Positions 32,806 through 41,975 of a DNA stretch of 64,000 nucleotides are shown piece after piece (the first letter of the stretch is position 1; each line of letters starts with the position of its first letter). The notes under the pieces are model-generated. The model was not told the origin of the DNA and did not search any database. It was given only the letters and a program-made list of their open reading frames with translations. Made by a program: the position numbers and the translations under genes. Source of the DNA: CALNYS01 sp964639935 (lineage in GTDB: Bacteria; Planctomycetota; Phycisphaerae; Phycisphaerales; UBA1924). The DNA is taken from contig CAZXGT010000001.1 of the NCBI GenBank assembly GCA_964639935.1, forward strand, positions 1-64,000, written 5' to 3'.

Positions 32806-34896
32806 ATGCCGAAGTGGATGTCGGCGATCACGCCGGTGCCGGTTGTGATGTGGCTGGCGGTTCCCGCGGGGATCGCAGGCGGATCGTGCGAGCATGGTCA
32901 TGGGTCCTGCGCGCCGGCGCCGCTCGTGCGGCCGGCGGCGGAGTGGCCGGCGCTCTGGTGCTTCGACGCGTCGGATCCGAAGGCGGTGGATGCGGTGTTG
33001 TCGGAGCTCTCGGCGCAGCCGCCGACGTGGCGGGCGCCGCTGCTCCCTCGTCTGGCGGTGGACACGTTCTCGTGGCGCGACGAGGCGCAGATCAGTCTTG
33101 GCGGTCGGGCGCAGCGGGCGAGTTTCACCTACTCGTTCCCGCCGGACGGAATCGTGTGGGGTCTTGAGGAAGTGTCGATCCCGGGCGGTTCGACGGGCGT
33201 GAGCGACCTCTCAGCGCGGCTCGAGCTTGTCTTTGGCGATGCGGAGCTCGGGCGGGAGTACATCCGTCAGTCGATCGCGGCGTGGGCGCGCGACGCGGGC
33301 GTGACGTACCGGGAGGTCGCCGACGACGGCTCGCCCATGACCCAGGCGACGGCTCGCTCGGCGCTTCGGGGCGACATCCGGATCGGTGGGGCTCCGCTCG
33401 GGGTCAACGGGGTGCTGGGCTACAACGCGTTCCCGAGCCCGAACGGCGCGATCGGCACGGGCGGGGGGGACATGCTCATCAACACGTCCTATTTCGGGAC
33501 GGCGACCTTCAACAACCCGTCCAACGACTACGCGGGGTTCCGCAACACGGTGACGCACGAGCACGGCCACGGGCTCGGGCTGATCCACGTGGTGCCGTGC
33601 ACGGGCAGCAAGCTGATGGAGCCGTTCATTTTGACGTTCAACACGGGCGTGCAGATCGACGACGCGCGGGCGGTCGCGCGGATGAACGGCGACCGGTACT
33701 CCGGGAGCGTCTCGCCCGGCGCGGCGGCGAATCTTGGGAACCTCACGACGCCGACCCTCCGCTCGGTGCTCGAGCCGCGCCTTTCGACCAACGGGGCCAC
33801 TGGCTTTGGCAACACCGACGAGGACTACTTCCGCTTCACCATCGATACGCCGCAGGACGTGAGGATCACGGTCACGCCCACGGGGGGCGTGTACGACAAT
33901 CAGCGGCAGGGCTTCGGCTGCATCGCCGACGACGTCGATTCGGTGGACGCGAACCGGGCGGGGAACCTTCGGCTCGAGCTTCGCGACGGGGGCGGGGCGG
34001 TGGTGCTCCAGACGGCGCCCGACGCGCCGGCGGGGCTTCCCGAGACGCTCGATCTGCCCGAGCTGGCGGCGGGGACGTACGTGGTGAAGGTGTGGGACAT
34101 CGGCCCGAACCCGGCGGTGAACCAGGTCGTGCAGCTCTATGACCTGGAGGTCCGTGTTGGCGACGCGACGGCGTCGCCGATCGCGGTGGCGGGGCTGGAC
34201 AAGCGGGTGGCGGCCGATGCGCCGGCGCATTTCATCGGCGATCTGCACTCGATGGCGACCGAGGAGGGGGCTCTGCTCGTCGGGTACGACTGGGATCTCG
34301 ACGGCGACGGGGCGTTCGAGGCGACGGGAGCGCGGACGCAGACGACCTACGTCTCCAACGGGGAGTTCACGGCGACGCTTCGCGCGACCGACAGCCTGGG
34401 CGGGGCGGGCGAGGATTCGATCACGGTGACGGTCTTTGGGGCGACGACCCGCGTGACGGGGATCGAGCCGGGCGCGGGCGCGGTCGGCTCGAGCGTCCCG
34501 GTCGTGATCAGCGGGACGAATCTGCGGAATGTGACGAGCGCTTCGGAGGTGAGCGTATCGGGGGCCGGCGTGAGCGTGGTCGGCGCGCCGACGCCCAACG
34601 CGATGGGGACGGAGATCTCGGGGCTGAGCCTGGTGATCGACGGGAGCGCGATCGAGGGGCTTCGGTCGGTGACCGTGGACGCGGGCGATGGGGCGGGCGT
34701 CGGCGCGAATCTCTTTGAGGTGACGAGCGGGTCGGGGACGCCGGGGGATTTCAACGGCGACGGGTCGGTGGACGCGAGCGACCTGGCGTCGCTGATCGCG
34801 GCGTGGGGAGCGTGCGGCGGGTGCGCAGAGGATCTTGATGGGGACGGGTTGGTGGGCGCGAGCGATCTGGCGGCGCTGATCGCGGCGTGGGGTTGA
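32806..34896 (+). CDS. Secreted matrixin-like zinc protease with PKD, IPT-like and dockerin-like modules
   Basis: A signal peptide is followed by a metzincin domain: zinc motif HEHGHGLGLIH (251-261) and Met-turn KLMEPF with M271. After it come a beta-sandwich (about 320-450), a PKD-like domain ending SITVTV (about 465-545), an IPT/TIG-like domain (about 550-640) and two dockerin-like repeats (GDFNGDGSVDASDLASL and DLDGDGLVGASDLAAL). Total 696 residues. It should be an exported endopeptidase; the Asp-rich repeats bind calcium. A paralogue lies at 48121-49656. ATG 32806 has GGAGA upstream. Confidence 0.85.
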   Translation: MPKWMSAITPVPVVMWLAVPAGIAGGSCEHGHGSCAPAPLVRPAAEWPALWCFDASDPKAVDAVLSELSAQPPTWRAPLLPRLAVDTFSWRDEAQISLGGRAQRASFTYSFPPDGIVWGLEEVSIPGGSTGVSDLSARLELVFGDAELGREYIRQSIAAWARDAGVTYREVADDGSPMTQATARSALRGDIRIGGAPLGVNGVLGYNAFPSPNGAIGTGGGDMLINTSYFGTATFNNPSNDYAGFRNTVTHEHGHGLGLIHVVPCTGSKLMEPFILTFNTGVQIDDARAVARMNGDRYSGSVSPGAAANLGNLTTPTLRSVLEPRLSTNGATGFGNTDEDYFRFTIDTPQDVRITVTPTGGVYDNQRQGFGCIADDVDSVDANRAGNLRLELRDGGGAVVLQTAPDAPAGLPETLDLPELAAGTYVVKVWDIGPNPAVNQVVQLYDLEVRVGDATASPIAVAGLDKRVAADAPAHFIGDLHSMATEEGALLVGYDWDLDGDGAFEATGARTQTTYVSNGEFTATLRATDSLGGAGEDSITVTVFGATTRVTGIEPGAGAVGSSVPVVISGTNLRNVTSASEVSVSGAGVSVVGAPTPNAMGTEISGLSLVIDGSAIEGLRSVTVDAGDGAGVGANLFEVTSGSGTPGDFNGDGSVDASDLASLIAAWGACGGCAEDLDGDGLVGASDLAALIAAWG

Positions 34897-34903
34897 CGCG
34901 GGG

Positions 34904-35305
34904 CTAGTGGGGGACTTCCTTGACCGCGTTTCGGTTCCAGGCGGGGACGCGGACGACGATGGGGCCGTCGCCCTCGATCTCGCACTGGCAGGAGAGCCGT
35001 GAGTTGAGCTGAAGGCCCGGGGCCTCCTCGACGCGATCCTCCTCGGCCTCGGTGGCCTCGGAGACCTGGTCCATGCCCTCTTCGACGTAGACGTGGCAGG
35101 TCGAGCAGGCGCAGACGCCGCCGCAGGCGTGTTCGATGTTGATGCCGTGCTCGACGGCGATCTCGAGGAGGTGCTCGCCCTTGGCGGCCTTGACCTCGAT
35201 CTCGGTCTTGTCGGGGTCGCCGGTGAGGCCCGCGGGATCCTCGAGGTGGAAGGTCACCGGAACGGTGGCGGGGTCGTGAACGTGATCTGACTGGCGCAGG
35301 TGCAT
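34904..35305 (-). CDS. [2Fe-2S] ferredoxin, adrenodoxin type
   Basis: The ligand pattern C-x5-C-x2-C...C is C61, C67, C70 and C106 (ACGGVCACSTC, LSCQCEI), with extra Cys at 65 and 108. The sequence around it (IEHACGG, VYVEEGMDQVSEATEAEEDRVEEAP) is that of the adrenodoxin/ISC-type ferredoxin group, which donates electrons in iron-sulfur assembly or to oxygenases. The protein is 133 residues with an N-terminal extension of about 30. It is adjacent to, and convergent with, the matrixin gene. There is no isc operon in the window. Confidence 0.9.
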   Translation of the reverse strand: MHLRQSDHVHDPATVPVTFHLEDPAGLTGDPDKTEIEVKAAKGEHLLEIAVEHGINIEHACGGVCACSTCHVYVEEGMDQVSEATEAEEDRVEEAPGLQLNSRLSCQCEIEGDGPIVVRVPAWNRNAVKEVPH

Positions 35306-35435
35306 CGGAAAACGGGCTCCCTCTTGAGCGTTCCTTTGGCGGTGGTGTGCGGCGCGATGATAGCCGGGCGGGGGCGGGCGGTCTGAAACGGGGAGTTTGC
35401 TGGATCGATCGGCGGCGGGGGCCGATGATGGGACC

Positions 35436-36077
35436 ATGAGCACGACGACGATGCGCGCGTACCTGGACGATCAGCCTCTGGAGCTCGAGGAGACGACGCT
35501 GACGGCGGCGGTCGTCGCGGGCAAGCGGGAGGCGGACGCGAAGGGTCGGATGATCATCGAGGTGTGGGCCGACGGGGAGAAGGCGCCCCCGTCGGATCTG
35601 GCGAACCCGCCGGGGCGGGCGCCCTATGCCTCGGAGGTCCGGTTCGTCTCTGTCGAGCCCCGGGCGCTGGTTGCCGAGGCGCTGGCGGAGGCGGCGGAGA
35701 ATCTGGAGTCGGTCCGCGGCCCGCAGCGGGAGGCCGCGGCGGCGCTGGCGCGTGGGGAGCGAGGGGAGGCGATGGGTCGCGTGGGGTCGTGCCTGAAGGC
35801 GTGGGAATCGGCTCGCAAGGCGATTCAGGAGGGGGCGGCGGTGCTGGGCGTGACGCCCGCGCAGCTCGCCGGCCCGGGCGCGAGCGAGGAGCGGTGCGCC
35901 GCGGCAATCGACGATCTGCTCTCGGCGCTCAAGGAGGTGCAGCGGTCGATTCAGGATGAGGACGTGGCGTCGCTCGGGGACGTTCTGGAATACGATCTGG
36001 ACGAGCTCGCCGAGACGTGGATCGAGCTGCTGGTGGAGATGGCCGAGCACGTCCGCTCGCGGGTCATGGAGAGCTGA
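35436..36077 (+). CDS. Hypothetical Glu/Ala-rich helical protein
   Basis: This is a 213-residue, acidic, mostly helical protein. A short beta N-terminus (MRAYLDDQPLELEETTL) is followed by long helices (VAEALAEAAENLESVRGPQ, then a C-terminal LAETWIELLVEMAEHVRSRV). There is no signal peptide or motif I recognise. It is followed after only 4 bases by the next gene, so they form an operon. The first gene starts at ATG 35436 without a strong ribosome-binding site. Confidence 0.75.
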   Translation: MSTTTMRAYLDDQPLELEETTLTAAVVAGKREADAKGRMIIEVWADGEKAPPSDLANPPGRAPYASEVRFVSVEPRALVAEALAEAAENLESVRGPQREAAAALARGERGEAMGRVGSCLKAWESARKAIQEGAAVLGVTPAQLAGPGASEERCAAAIDDLLSALKEVQRSIQDEDVASLGDVLEYDLDELAETWIELLVEMAEHVRSRVMES

Positions 36078-36081
36078 GGCC

Positions 36082-36732
36082 GTGTCGAAGCGCAAGTCGG
36101 CGGAGAAGATCGACGCCCTGATGGAAGAGGCGAGCGGCGCGCTCGTGAAGGGCCGGTACTTCGAGTGCGAGAAGCTGTCTGTTCGTGCGCTGGAGCTGGC
36201 GCACATGGCGGGCGACTGGGATCGCATGGCGCGGATCCTGATGCCTCTTGAGGAAGCGCGCCGTCAGAAGCGCCTGGAAGCGGCGGACGCCGGGGCGATT
36301 CACGTGGTGGATCAGCTCGATGAGCTGCAATCGATCGATGCGATCGAGCCCGGGTGCTGGCTTCTTGAGCCGATGATCGTGGCGGCGCACGGGCGGGAGT
36401 TTCGCGATCGGGCCGATGAGCAGGGGGTCCCGGTGATCGTGATCGTGCGTGAGCCGGAGACGCAGCTTCGGGAGTGGCCGCTCGCGGCGATCGGTCCGGT
36501 GGTGGTGCGGACGCGGGTGGCGCCGCCGGAGGAGCTGACGCCGGAGTGGTTCGTGGCGGCGAGCGAGGCGCTTGGGGAAGAGGCGATCGACTCGGTTGAG
36601 AACGATCTGGAGCCTGAGGCGCGGATCAACCGGTACATGGACCGGCTCGGCGCGCTGCGCGACCATGACGAGCTGCACCAGGCTCTGGCGGAGGCGTGCC
36701 GCGACGCGATCCGGGAGTCGGCCGCGGCCTGA
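36082..36732 (+). CDS. Hypothetical protein with TPR-like N-terminus
   Basis: GTG 36082 starts a 216-residue protein. The first 60 residues form paired helices (KIDALMEEASGALVKGRYFE, then KLSVRALELAHMAGDWDRMAR) like a tetratricopeptide repeat. The rest is alpha/beta with a Val/Ile-rich strand (VPVIVIVREPETQL) and a helical tail. I cannot assign a function. It is encoded 4 bases after the previous gene and likely works with it. A lipoprotein gene is convergent 12 bases downstream. Confidence 0.78.
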   Translation: MSKRKSAEKIDALMEEASGALVKGRYFECEKLSVRALELAHMAGDWDRMARILMPLEEARRQKRLEAADAGAIHVVDQLDELQSIDAIEPGCWLLEPMIVAAHGREFRDRADEQGVPVIVIVREPETQLREWPLAAIGPVVVRTRVAPPEELTPEWFVAASEALGEEAIDSVENDLEPEARINRYMDRLGALRDHDELHQALAEACRDAIRESAAA

Positions 36733-36744
36733 GGGCCGGCCTGA

Positions 36745-37281
36745 TCACCAGCAGGCGCGCCCGGTGGAGAAGCCGACGCCCCACGAGACGCCGCTGCGGT
36801 GATAACGTCTGTAGATCGGTCGGGTTTCGTGCCTGATGATGACGCGCGGCTCTGAGCGGTACTCTTCGTATCGCTCGTAGCGGTAGTGGTCGCCCCGGCT
36901 CTCGTAGCGTTCGTAGCGGTCTCCCCAGTTCCGGTCGCGATCGCGACGGTAGGGGTCGCTCGAGGATCGGTAGGGATCGGAGCGGTATCGCTCGTAGCGC
37001 GCGGCGTCGCGGTAGGCGTCGGCCTGTCTTGCGCTGTTGCGGGCCTGGCGGTCGTTCTGATCGCCGATGACGCCGCCGATGACGGCGCCCGAGGCGGCGC
37101 CGAGGACGGCCCCCTCGCCGGCGTCGCCGACCATTGATCCGAAGACCAGGCCGGTAAGCGCGCCGATGCCGGCGCCGGAAACGGCGCCTTCGCCGGCGGT
37201 GGAGCAGCCGGTCATGAGGGCGGGCGTGCCCGCGATCGAGAGGGCGAGGCAGGCGGCCTTGAGGCGGGACTGAGGGCTCAT
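36745..37281 (-). CDS. Glycine-zipper lipoprotein with Arg/Tyr-rich tail
   Basis: The lipobox LMTGC sets lipidation at about C26. A glycine-zipper segment (GEGAVSGAGIGALTGLVFGS, then GAASGAVIGGVIG) spans about residues 30-75 and usually embeds in a membrane. The last 100 residues are dominated by Tyr, Arg, Asp and Ser (SDPYRSSSDPYRRDRDRN, YRYERYEEY). Such tails may bind peptidoglycan or be disordered. The start at 37281 has GGAGG seven bases upstream. Divergent from the small protein gene at 37395, with a perfect inverted repeat between them. Confidence 0.82.
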   Translation of the reverse strand: MSPQSRLKAACLALSIAGTPALMTGCSTAGEGAVSGAGIGALTGLVFGSMVGDAGEGAVLGAASGAVIGGVIGDQNDRQARNSARQADAYRDAARYERYRSDPYRSSSDPYRRDRDRNWGDRYERYESRGDHYRYERYEEYRSEPRVIIRHETRPIYRRYHRSGVSWGVGFSTGRACW

Positions 37282-37323
37282 GGGATCCTCCGCTTCCGGG
37301 CAAAGCAGGTGGTTGCTCTGAAC

Positions 37324-37348
37324 CATGATACGCGTGGGGGGTATCATG
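37324..37348. promoter_or_regulatory. Possible operator between divergent genes
   Basis: CATGATAC (37324-37331) and GTATCATG (37341-37348) are perfect complements, with 9 bases between. It lies 43 bases from the lipoprotein start and 47 from the small gene start, a typical place for a shared regulator. Confidence 0.45.
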
Positions 37349-37394
37349 AGTTTCACGCGATCGGCGTGGTCGTCCTTTGGTGGGAGGATTCGGC

Positions 37395-37619
37395 TTGGGA
37401 TTTCGGCACCGGCGACAGCGGATCCTCACGGCGTCCGAGCAGGCGCGGCGCGTTCATTCGGCGTGGCTGACGAGGGCGCTTTCGGGGGACGCGGGCGAGC
37501 TTCCGCGGATCCCGGCGCGGCGCGTGCAGGAAGGCGGGTTCGGCGCGCTGCTCTGGACAAGCCAGGGGCGACGTTGGGCGGCTGATTGGTGGCGCCGCAT
37601 GCTTGAGAAGCTCGATTAG
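37395..37619 (+). CDS. Small basic protein (74 residues)
   Basis: TTG 37395 is preceded by GGGAGG at the right distance; upstream TTG 37377 and GTG 37380 are alternatives. The protein is Arg/Trp-rich (FRHRRQRILTASEQARRVHS, WLTRAL, then RRWAADWWRRMLEKLD). It has no signal peptide. The amphipathic helix at the C-terminus and high charge suggest nucleic acid or membrane-surface binding. It is supported only by a plausible start and composition. Confidence 0.55.
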   Translation: MGFRHRRQRILTASEQARRVHSAWLTRALSGDAGELPRIPARRVQEGGFGALLWTSQGRRWAADWWRRMLEKLD

Positions 37620-37695
37620 CGGGGGCGCGGGGCGTCTCGTGATGCGGTAGTCTGGCGCCTCCGCTCGGTGAGGCGGCTGGAGGGCGTGGACCGCT

Positions 37696-38601
37696 ATGCG
37701 TGAGACGACGATCAGCAGGAACTGGCTCGCGAAGATGACGCTGTTCATCGCGGCGTTCATCGGGCTTGGCATCTGGGGCCTCGTGGACGCGATCTGGGTC
37801 TACCCGGCCCGCGGGGCCAAGCACGCCGAGTACATGGAGTATCAGTACCTCGAGGCGCAGCAGGAGGCGGGCGAGATCCTGCGCTCGAGCGTGGTCGAGC
37901 CGGACGCGGAGTACACGCGTCTGCGGGAGACTCAGGAGAGGCTCGCGGGGGAGCTGGCGTCGGCGGCGCCGGAGAGCGTGCAGCGTCGGCGTCTGCAGGC
38001 GGAGCTCGACAAGCTCGCGTGGCTTCGGTCGCTTGCGATCATCGGGCGGCTTGATCCCGAGTACACGACGTTCGAGGCGCCTCGGGAGCGGCTCGAGGAG
38101 CTCGAGGAGCGGTGGTCGACGGCGGAGCAGCCCAAGCCGCTCAGCGGGCTGGACATCCCGACGCAGTGGCTCTTTGTGGCGATCGGCTTCGGCGGGGCGA
38201 TCTGGATGCTGCTCGTGGTGAGCCGCGTGATCAAGACGAAGTTCCGCTACGACGAGGCGGAGCACCGGCTGGTGCTGCCGAGCGGGGAGTCGTTCACGCC
38301 CGAGCAGGTGCAGGAGCTCGACAAGCGCAAGTGGGACAAGTTCTTCGTGACGGTGAAGCTCACGGACGGCGCGACGCACAAGCTGGATCTGCTCCGCTAT
38401 CAGCCGCTCGAGTCGTGGATCCTCGAGATGGAGAAGCTCTCGCCGCACTGCGAGACGCCGGAAGACGAGGGCGAGGACGAGGCGGAGGCCGCGGCGGAGA
38501 CGACCGCGGCGACGCAGCCGCGCGTGGGCGAGAGCCCGGTGACGGGCGAGCCGGACGCGGCGGCCGAATCGCCGTCGCGTGAAGAGACGCCGCGGAGCTG
38601 A
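37696..38601 (+). CDS. Bitopic membrane protein with coiled coil
   Basis: This is 301 residues with two hydrophobic segments (about 13-33 and 157-176). The periplasmic loop between them has a long helical region (about 70-140, heptad-like EAGEILRSSVVE, ELEERWSTAE) and the C-terminal cytoplasmic part a beta/alpha domain with an acidic, Pro-rich tail. I recognise no family. It is followed after 45 bases by a DUF456 gene. Possibly a small-molecule or envelope scaffold. Confidence 0.75.
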   Translation: MRETTISRNWLAKMTLFIAAFIGLGIWGLVDAIWVYPARGAKHAEYMEYQYLEAQQEAGEILRSSVVEPDAEYTRLRETQERLAGELASAAPESVQRRRLQAELDKLAWLRSLAIIGRLDPEYTTFEAPRERLEELEERWSTAEQPKPLSGLDIPTQWLFVAIGFGGAIWMLLVVSRVIKTKFRYDEAEHRLVLPSGESFTPEQVQELDKRKWDKFFVTVKLTDGATHKLDLLRYQPLESWILEMEKLSPHCETPEDEGEDEAEAAAETTAATQPRVGESPVTGEPDAAAESPSREETPRS

Positions 38602-38646
38602 GGCAACCGGCTCCGTCTGGAGTCGACGAACGGGCGGAGGATTCGC

Positions 38647-39174
38647 GTGGAACTGCTCGGGGCGATCCTGCTTGCGGTCTTGTTCGTGACGCTCGGTCTG
38701 CTCGGCGCTCTGCTGGTGGCGGCGGGGCTGCCGGGGGTGTGGCTGATCACGGTGATCGCGGCGGCGGCGGAGCTGATCTGGCCCGGGACGTTCGGGTGGT
38801 GGGTTGTGGGGGCTGCGGTCGCGTGCGCGGTGATCGGGGAGATCGCGGAGTTCGTGGCGGGGGCGGCGGGAGCGAAGGCGGCGGGAGGCTCGCGGTCCGG
38901 GGCGCTGGCGGCGATCTTCGGCGGGCTCGCGGGCGCGGTGCTCGGGACGGTGTACCTGTTCTTCCTGCCGGTGGTCGGGACGATTGTCGGCGCGGTGGTC
39001 GGGGCGGGTTTGGCGGCGGGGCTTGTCGAGCGGGGCGTGGTGAAGCGGACGTGGCTTGAGAGCGGGCGGGTGGCGCGCGGCGCCGCGACGGGCCGGCTGC
39101 TGGCGATCGTGATCAAGGGCGGGATCGCGATCGCGCTCGGCGGCGCGCTGGCGGTCAAGGCGCTCTTCTTTTAG
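38647..39174 (+). CDS. DUF456-family membrane protein
   Basis: GTG 38647 with GGAGG 8 bases upstream. The protein has 175 residues, about five hydrophobic segments, very Gly/Ala-rich, with the GLPGVWLI motif and glycine zippers (GAVVGAGLAAGLVERGVV) of the DUF456 group. Function in this family is not established. It likely shares a transcript with the bitopic protein upstream. The following gene, alpha-glucan phosphorylase, is convergent. Confidence 0.82.
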   Translation: MELLGAILLAVLFVTLGLLGALLVAAGLPGVWLITVIAAAAELIWPGTFGWWVVGAAVACAVIGEIAEFVAGAAGAKAAGGSRSGALAAIFGGLAGAVLGTVYLFFLPVVGTIVGAVVGAGLAAGLVERGVVKRTWLESGRVARGAATGRLLAIVIKGGIAIALGGALAVKALFF

Positions 39175-39200
39175 ACACGGCGGAGCGGGAGCTTGGGGCG

Positions 39201-41855
39201 TCAGGCTCCGGCGGAGGCGGTCTGCGGCCTGCTTTCGTCCGCGGCGCGGCCCTCCGGCGCTTCGTGGGCGAACCAGGTGATGAGCCCGGGGATGAAGGGG
39301 TTGACGAGGTTGTCGCTGGCGGGGAGGACGCGGACGGAGACGCCGCAGCGGCCGGCGCTGGTGGGCGTGAAGGCGCCGGCGAACTCGTGGAGTCCGGGCT
39401 CGAGCTCGCGGACGTGCCGCATGGGAGCGGCGGCGGCCTCGACGAGATCGCCCGAGCTGGCTTCGCGCCCGTGGTAGAGCTGGACGGCGATCTCATCGGG
39501 GGCGAGGCCGCCGAGGGCGACGCGAGCGGTCGCGCCGACCTCGGCGCGGATCGGGTGCGCTTCCTTGGCGTCGACCGAGAGGCTCTGGACGACGACGCTC
39601 GGCCAGTGATCCCTCCAGCGTCCGACCTGAGCGGCGAGCTGTCTGCCGCGCTCGAGTCGATCGGCGGTGAGGCGTTTCCCGGCTTGCCACGCGGGGACGT
39701 AGTAGTTGCGGGTGTAGTCGCCGACCATTCGGTTGGTGTTGAAGAAGGGGGTGAGGGAGGCGATGGCCTTCTTCATGCGCTGGACCCAGGCGCGTGGGAT
39801 GCCGGCGCGGTCGCGGGTGAAGAACTCGGGGATGATCTGGCGCTCGAGGAGGTCGAAGAGGGCGCGGCTCTCGATGGCGTCGGCCTGCTCGGAGTCGGCG
39901 TAGGTCTCGCCGCGGCCGATGGCGAAGCCGAGGTCGGACTCGTAGGCCTCGTCCCACCATCCGTCGAGGATGGAGACGTTGAGCCCGCCGTTCATGGCGG
40001 CCTTCATCCCGGAGGTTCCGGAGGCCTCCATGCCGCGGCGCGGGGTGTTGAGCCAGACGTCGCAGCCCTGGACGAGGCGGCGCCCGACGTGCATGTCGTA
40101 GTCCTCAAGGAAGAGGATGCGGTCGCGCTGGCCGGACTCGTCGGCCCAGCGGACGATCTCGCGGATGAGCTCCTTTCCGGGCCCGTCGGCGGGGTGGCTC
40201 TTGCCCGCGATGAGGAACTGGACGGGGCGCTGCTGGTTGCTCAGGAGCCTGTGGAGGCGTTCGCGGTCGCGGAGCAGGAGCGTGGCGCGCTTGTAGGTGG
40301 CGAAGCGTCTGGCGAAGCCGATGGTGAGGGCCTCGGGGTCGAGGAGGTCGTCGACGGCGCGGACTTCCTCCTGTCGGGCGCCTCGGTCGCGGAGCTGGCG
40401 TCGGACCTTGCGGCGGGCCCAGGAGACGAGCTCGCGCCGCTTGCCGACGTGGGTGCGCCAGAGCTCGTCGTCGGGGATCTCGTGGACGTCTTTCCAGACG
40501 GTGTGGTCGGCGGGGTCGTCCTGCCAGGCCCAGCCGAGGTAGCGGTCGTAGAGCTCGCGGAGCTCCGGTGAGATCCAGGTCCGGGTGTGGACGCCGTTGG
40601 TGACGTGCCCGATGGGGACGTCGTCGACGGGCGTCTGGGGCCAGATGCGGCGCCACATGTGGCGCGAGACGACGCCGTGGAGCTTGCTCACGCCGTTGTG
40701 GAAGGCGCTGGTGCGGAGAGCGAGAACGGCCATCGAGAAGAACTCGTTCTTGTCGAAGACGTTCTCTCGGCCGAGGGCGAGGAGGTGTTCGAGATCGATC
40801 CCGAGGGCGTCGATGTCCTTGGCGAAGTACTTCTCGACGAGGGGCGGGCTGAAGCGGTCGATGCCGGCGGGGACGGGGGTGTGGGTGGTGAAGACGTGCT
40901 GGGGCCGTGCGGCCTGACGCGCTTCCTCGAAGGAGACGCCGTGGGTCTCGCGGAAGCGGCGGATGCGCTCGAGGGCGAGGAATGCGGAGTGGCCCTCGTT
41001 CATGTGGAAGACGGTGATGTTCTCGCCGACGGCCTCGAGGGCGCGGACGCCGCCGATGCCGAGGACGACCTCCTGGCGGATGCGGGTCTCGACGTCGCCG
41101 CCGTAGAGGTTTCGCGTGATCTCGCGGTCGTCTGGGTGGTTGCTCGCCATGTTGGCGTCGAGGAGATAGAGGGGGACGCGGCCGACGTCGGCGCGCCAGA
41201 TGCCGAGCTCGACGTCGCGGTCGGCGACGCGGACAGTGACGGACTTCTGGCGGTTCTTGCGGTCGAGGACGCGGCGGACGGGGTGTGTCGCGGGGTCGAT
41301 CTCGGGGTAGGTTTCCTGCTGCCAGCCGTCTGCGGAGACGTACTGGTGGAAGTAGCCGTGGCGGTAGAGGAGCCCGACGCCGACGAGGGGGAGGCCGAGC
41401 TCCGAGGCGCTCTTGAGGTGATCGCCGGCGAGGACGCCGAGGCCGCCGGAATAGATCTGGAAGCACTCGGTGAGTCCAAACTCGGCGCAGAAGTAGGCGA
41501 TGCGGAAGGGGTGGTCGCCCGTGGCGCCGGCGAGCTCGGGGAAGTCGCGGTCGAACCAGCCGGGCTTATTGAGGTGGCCCTGGAGGGACTCGGTGGCGCG
41601 CTGGAGGGCGGTGATGTAGGTCGGGTCCGCGGCGGCGCGTTCGAGCTTGCCCTGATCGATGAGGGTGAGCATCTGGACGGGGTTGTGCCCGGTGCGTCGC
41701 CAGAGGTCGCGGTCGAGTCGGCGGAAGAGCTCGACGGCCTCGGGGCGCCACGTCCACCAGAGGTTGTGCGCGAGGTCGTGGAGCGGCTCGAGAGCCTTGG
41801 GGAGGCTCGGAACGACTCGGAAGGTGTGGATATGGGCTTGGCCGGCGTGAAGCAT
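39201..41855 (-). CDS. glgP: Alpha-glucan phosphorylase
   Basis: This PLP enzyme releases glucose-1-phosphate from glycogen or maltodextrin. It belongs to the GlgP type with an N-terminal DUF3417-like cap (VVPSLPKALEPLHDLAHN) and not the classical MalP family. Key blocks: CAEFGLTECFQIYSGGLGVL, HVTNGVHTRTW, RFATYKRA and the PLP loop EASGTSGMKAAMNGGLN with the Schiff-base Lys near residue 612. Length of 884 includes a C-terminal beta extension. Starts at the ATG at 41855. It is likely cytoplasmic glycogen breakdown; glgA, glgB and glgC are not in the window. Confidence 0.93.
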   Translation of the reverse strand: MLHAGQAHIHTFRVVPSLPKALEPLHDLAHNLWWTWRPEAVELFRRLDRDLWRRTGHNPVQMLTLIDQGKLERAAADPTYITALQRATESLQGHLNKPGWFDRDFPELAGATGDHPFRIAYFCAEFGLTECFQIYSGGLGVLAGDHLKSASELGLPLVGVGLLYRHGYFHQYVSADGWQQETYPEIDPATHPVRRVLDRKNRQKSVTVRVADRDVELGIWRADVGRVPLYLLDANMASNHPDDREITRNLYGGDVETRIRQEVVLGIGGVRALEAVGENITVFHMNEGHSAFLALERIRRFRETHGVSFEEARQAARPQHVFTTHTPVPAGIDRFSPPLVEKYFAKDIDALGIDLEHLLALGRENVFDKNEFFSMAVLALRTSAFHNGVSKLHGVVSRHMWRRIWPQTPVDDVPIGHVTNGVHTRTWISPELRELYDRYLGWAWQDDPADHTVWKDVHEIPDDELWRTHVGKRRELVSWARRKVRRQLRDRGARQEEVRAVDDLLDPEALTIGFARRFATYKRATLLLRDRERLHRLLSNQQRPVQFLIAGKSHPADGPGKELIREIVRWADESGQRDRILFLEDYDMHVGRRLVQGCDVWLNTPRRGMEASGTSGMKAAMNGGLNVSILDGWWDEAYESDLGFAIGRGETYADSEQADAIESRALFDLLERQIIPEFFTRDRAGIPRAWVQRMKKAIASLTPFFNTNRMVGDYTRNYYVPAWQAGKRLTADRLERGRQLAAQVGRWRDHWPSVVVQSLSVDAKEAHPIRAEVGATARVALGGLAPDEIAVQLYHGREASSGDLVEAAAAPMRHVRELEPGLHEFAGAFTPTSAGRCGVSVRVLPASDNLVNPFIPGLITWFAHEAPEGRAADESRPQTASAGA

Positions 41856-41975
41856 CGCGTCCCCTGACGTTGTGCGGATGGACAGATTGGCGCCCGAAGA
41901 GCGTCCGGGGCGATATCGGACGAGTCCGGAGGCAAGTTTACCCGCGTCCGGCGCGGGCTCGCATGAACGCCCTTT

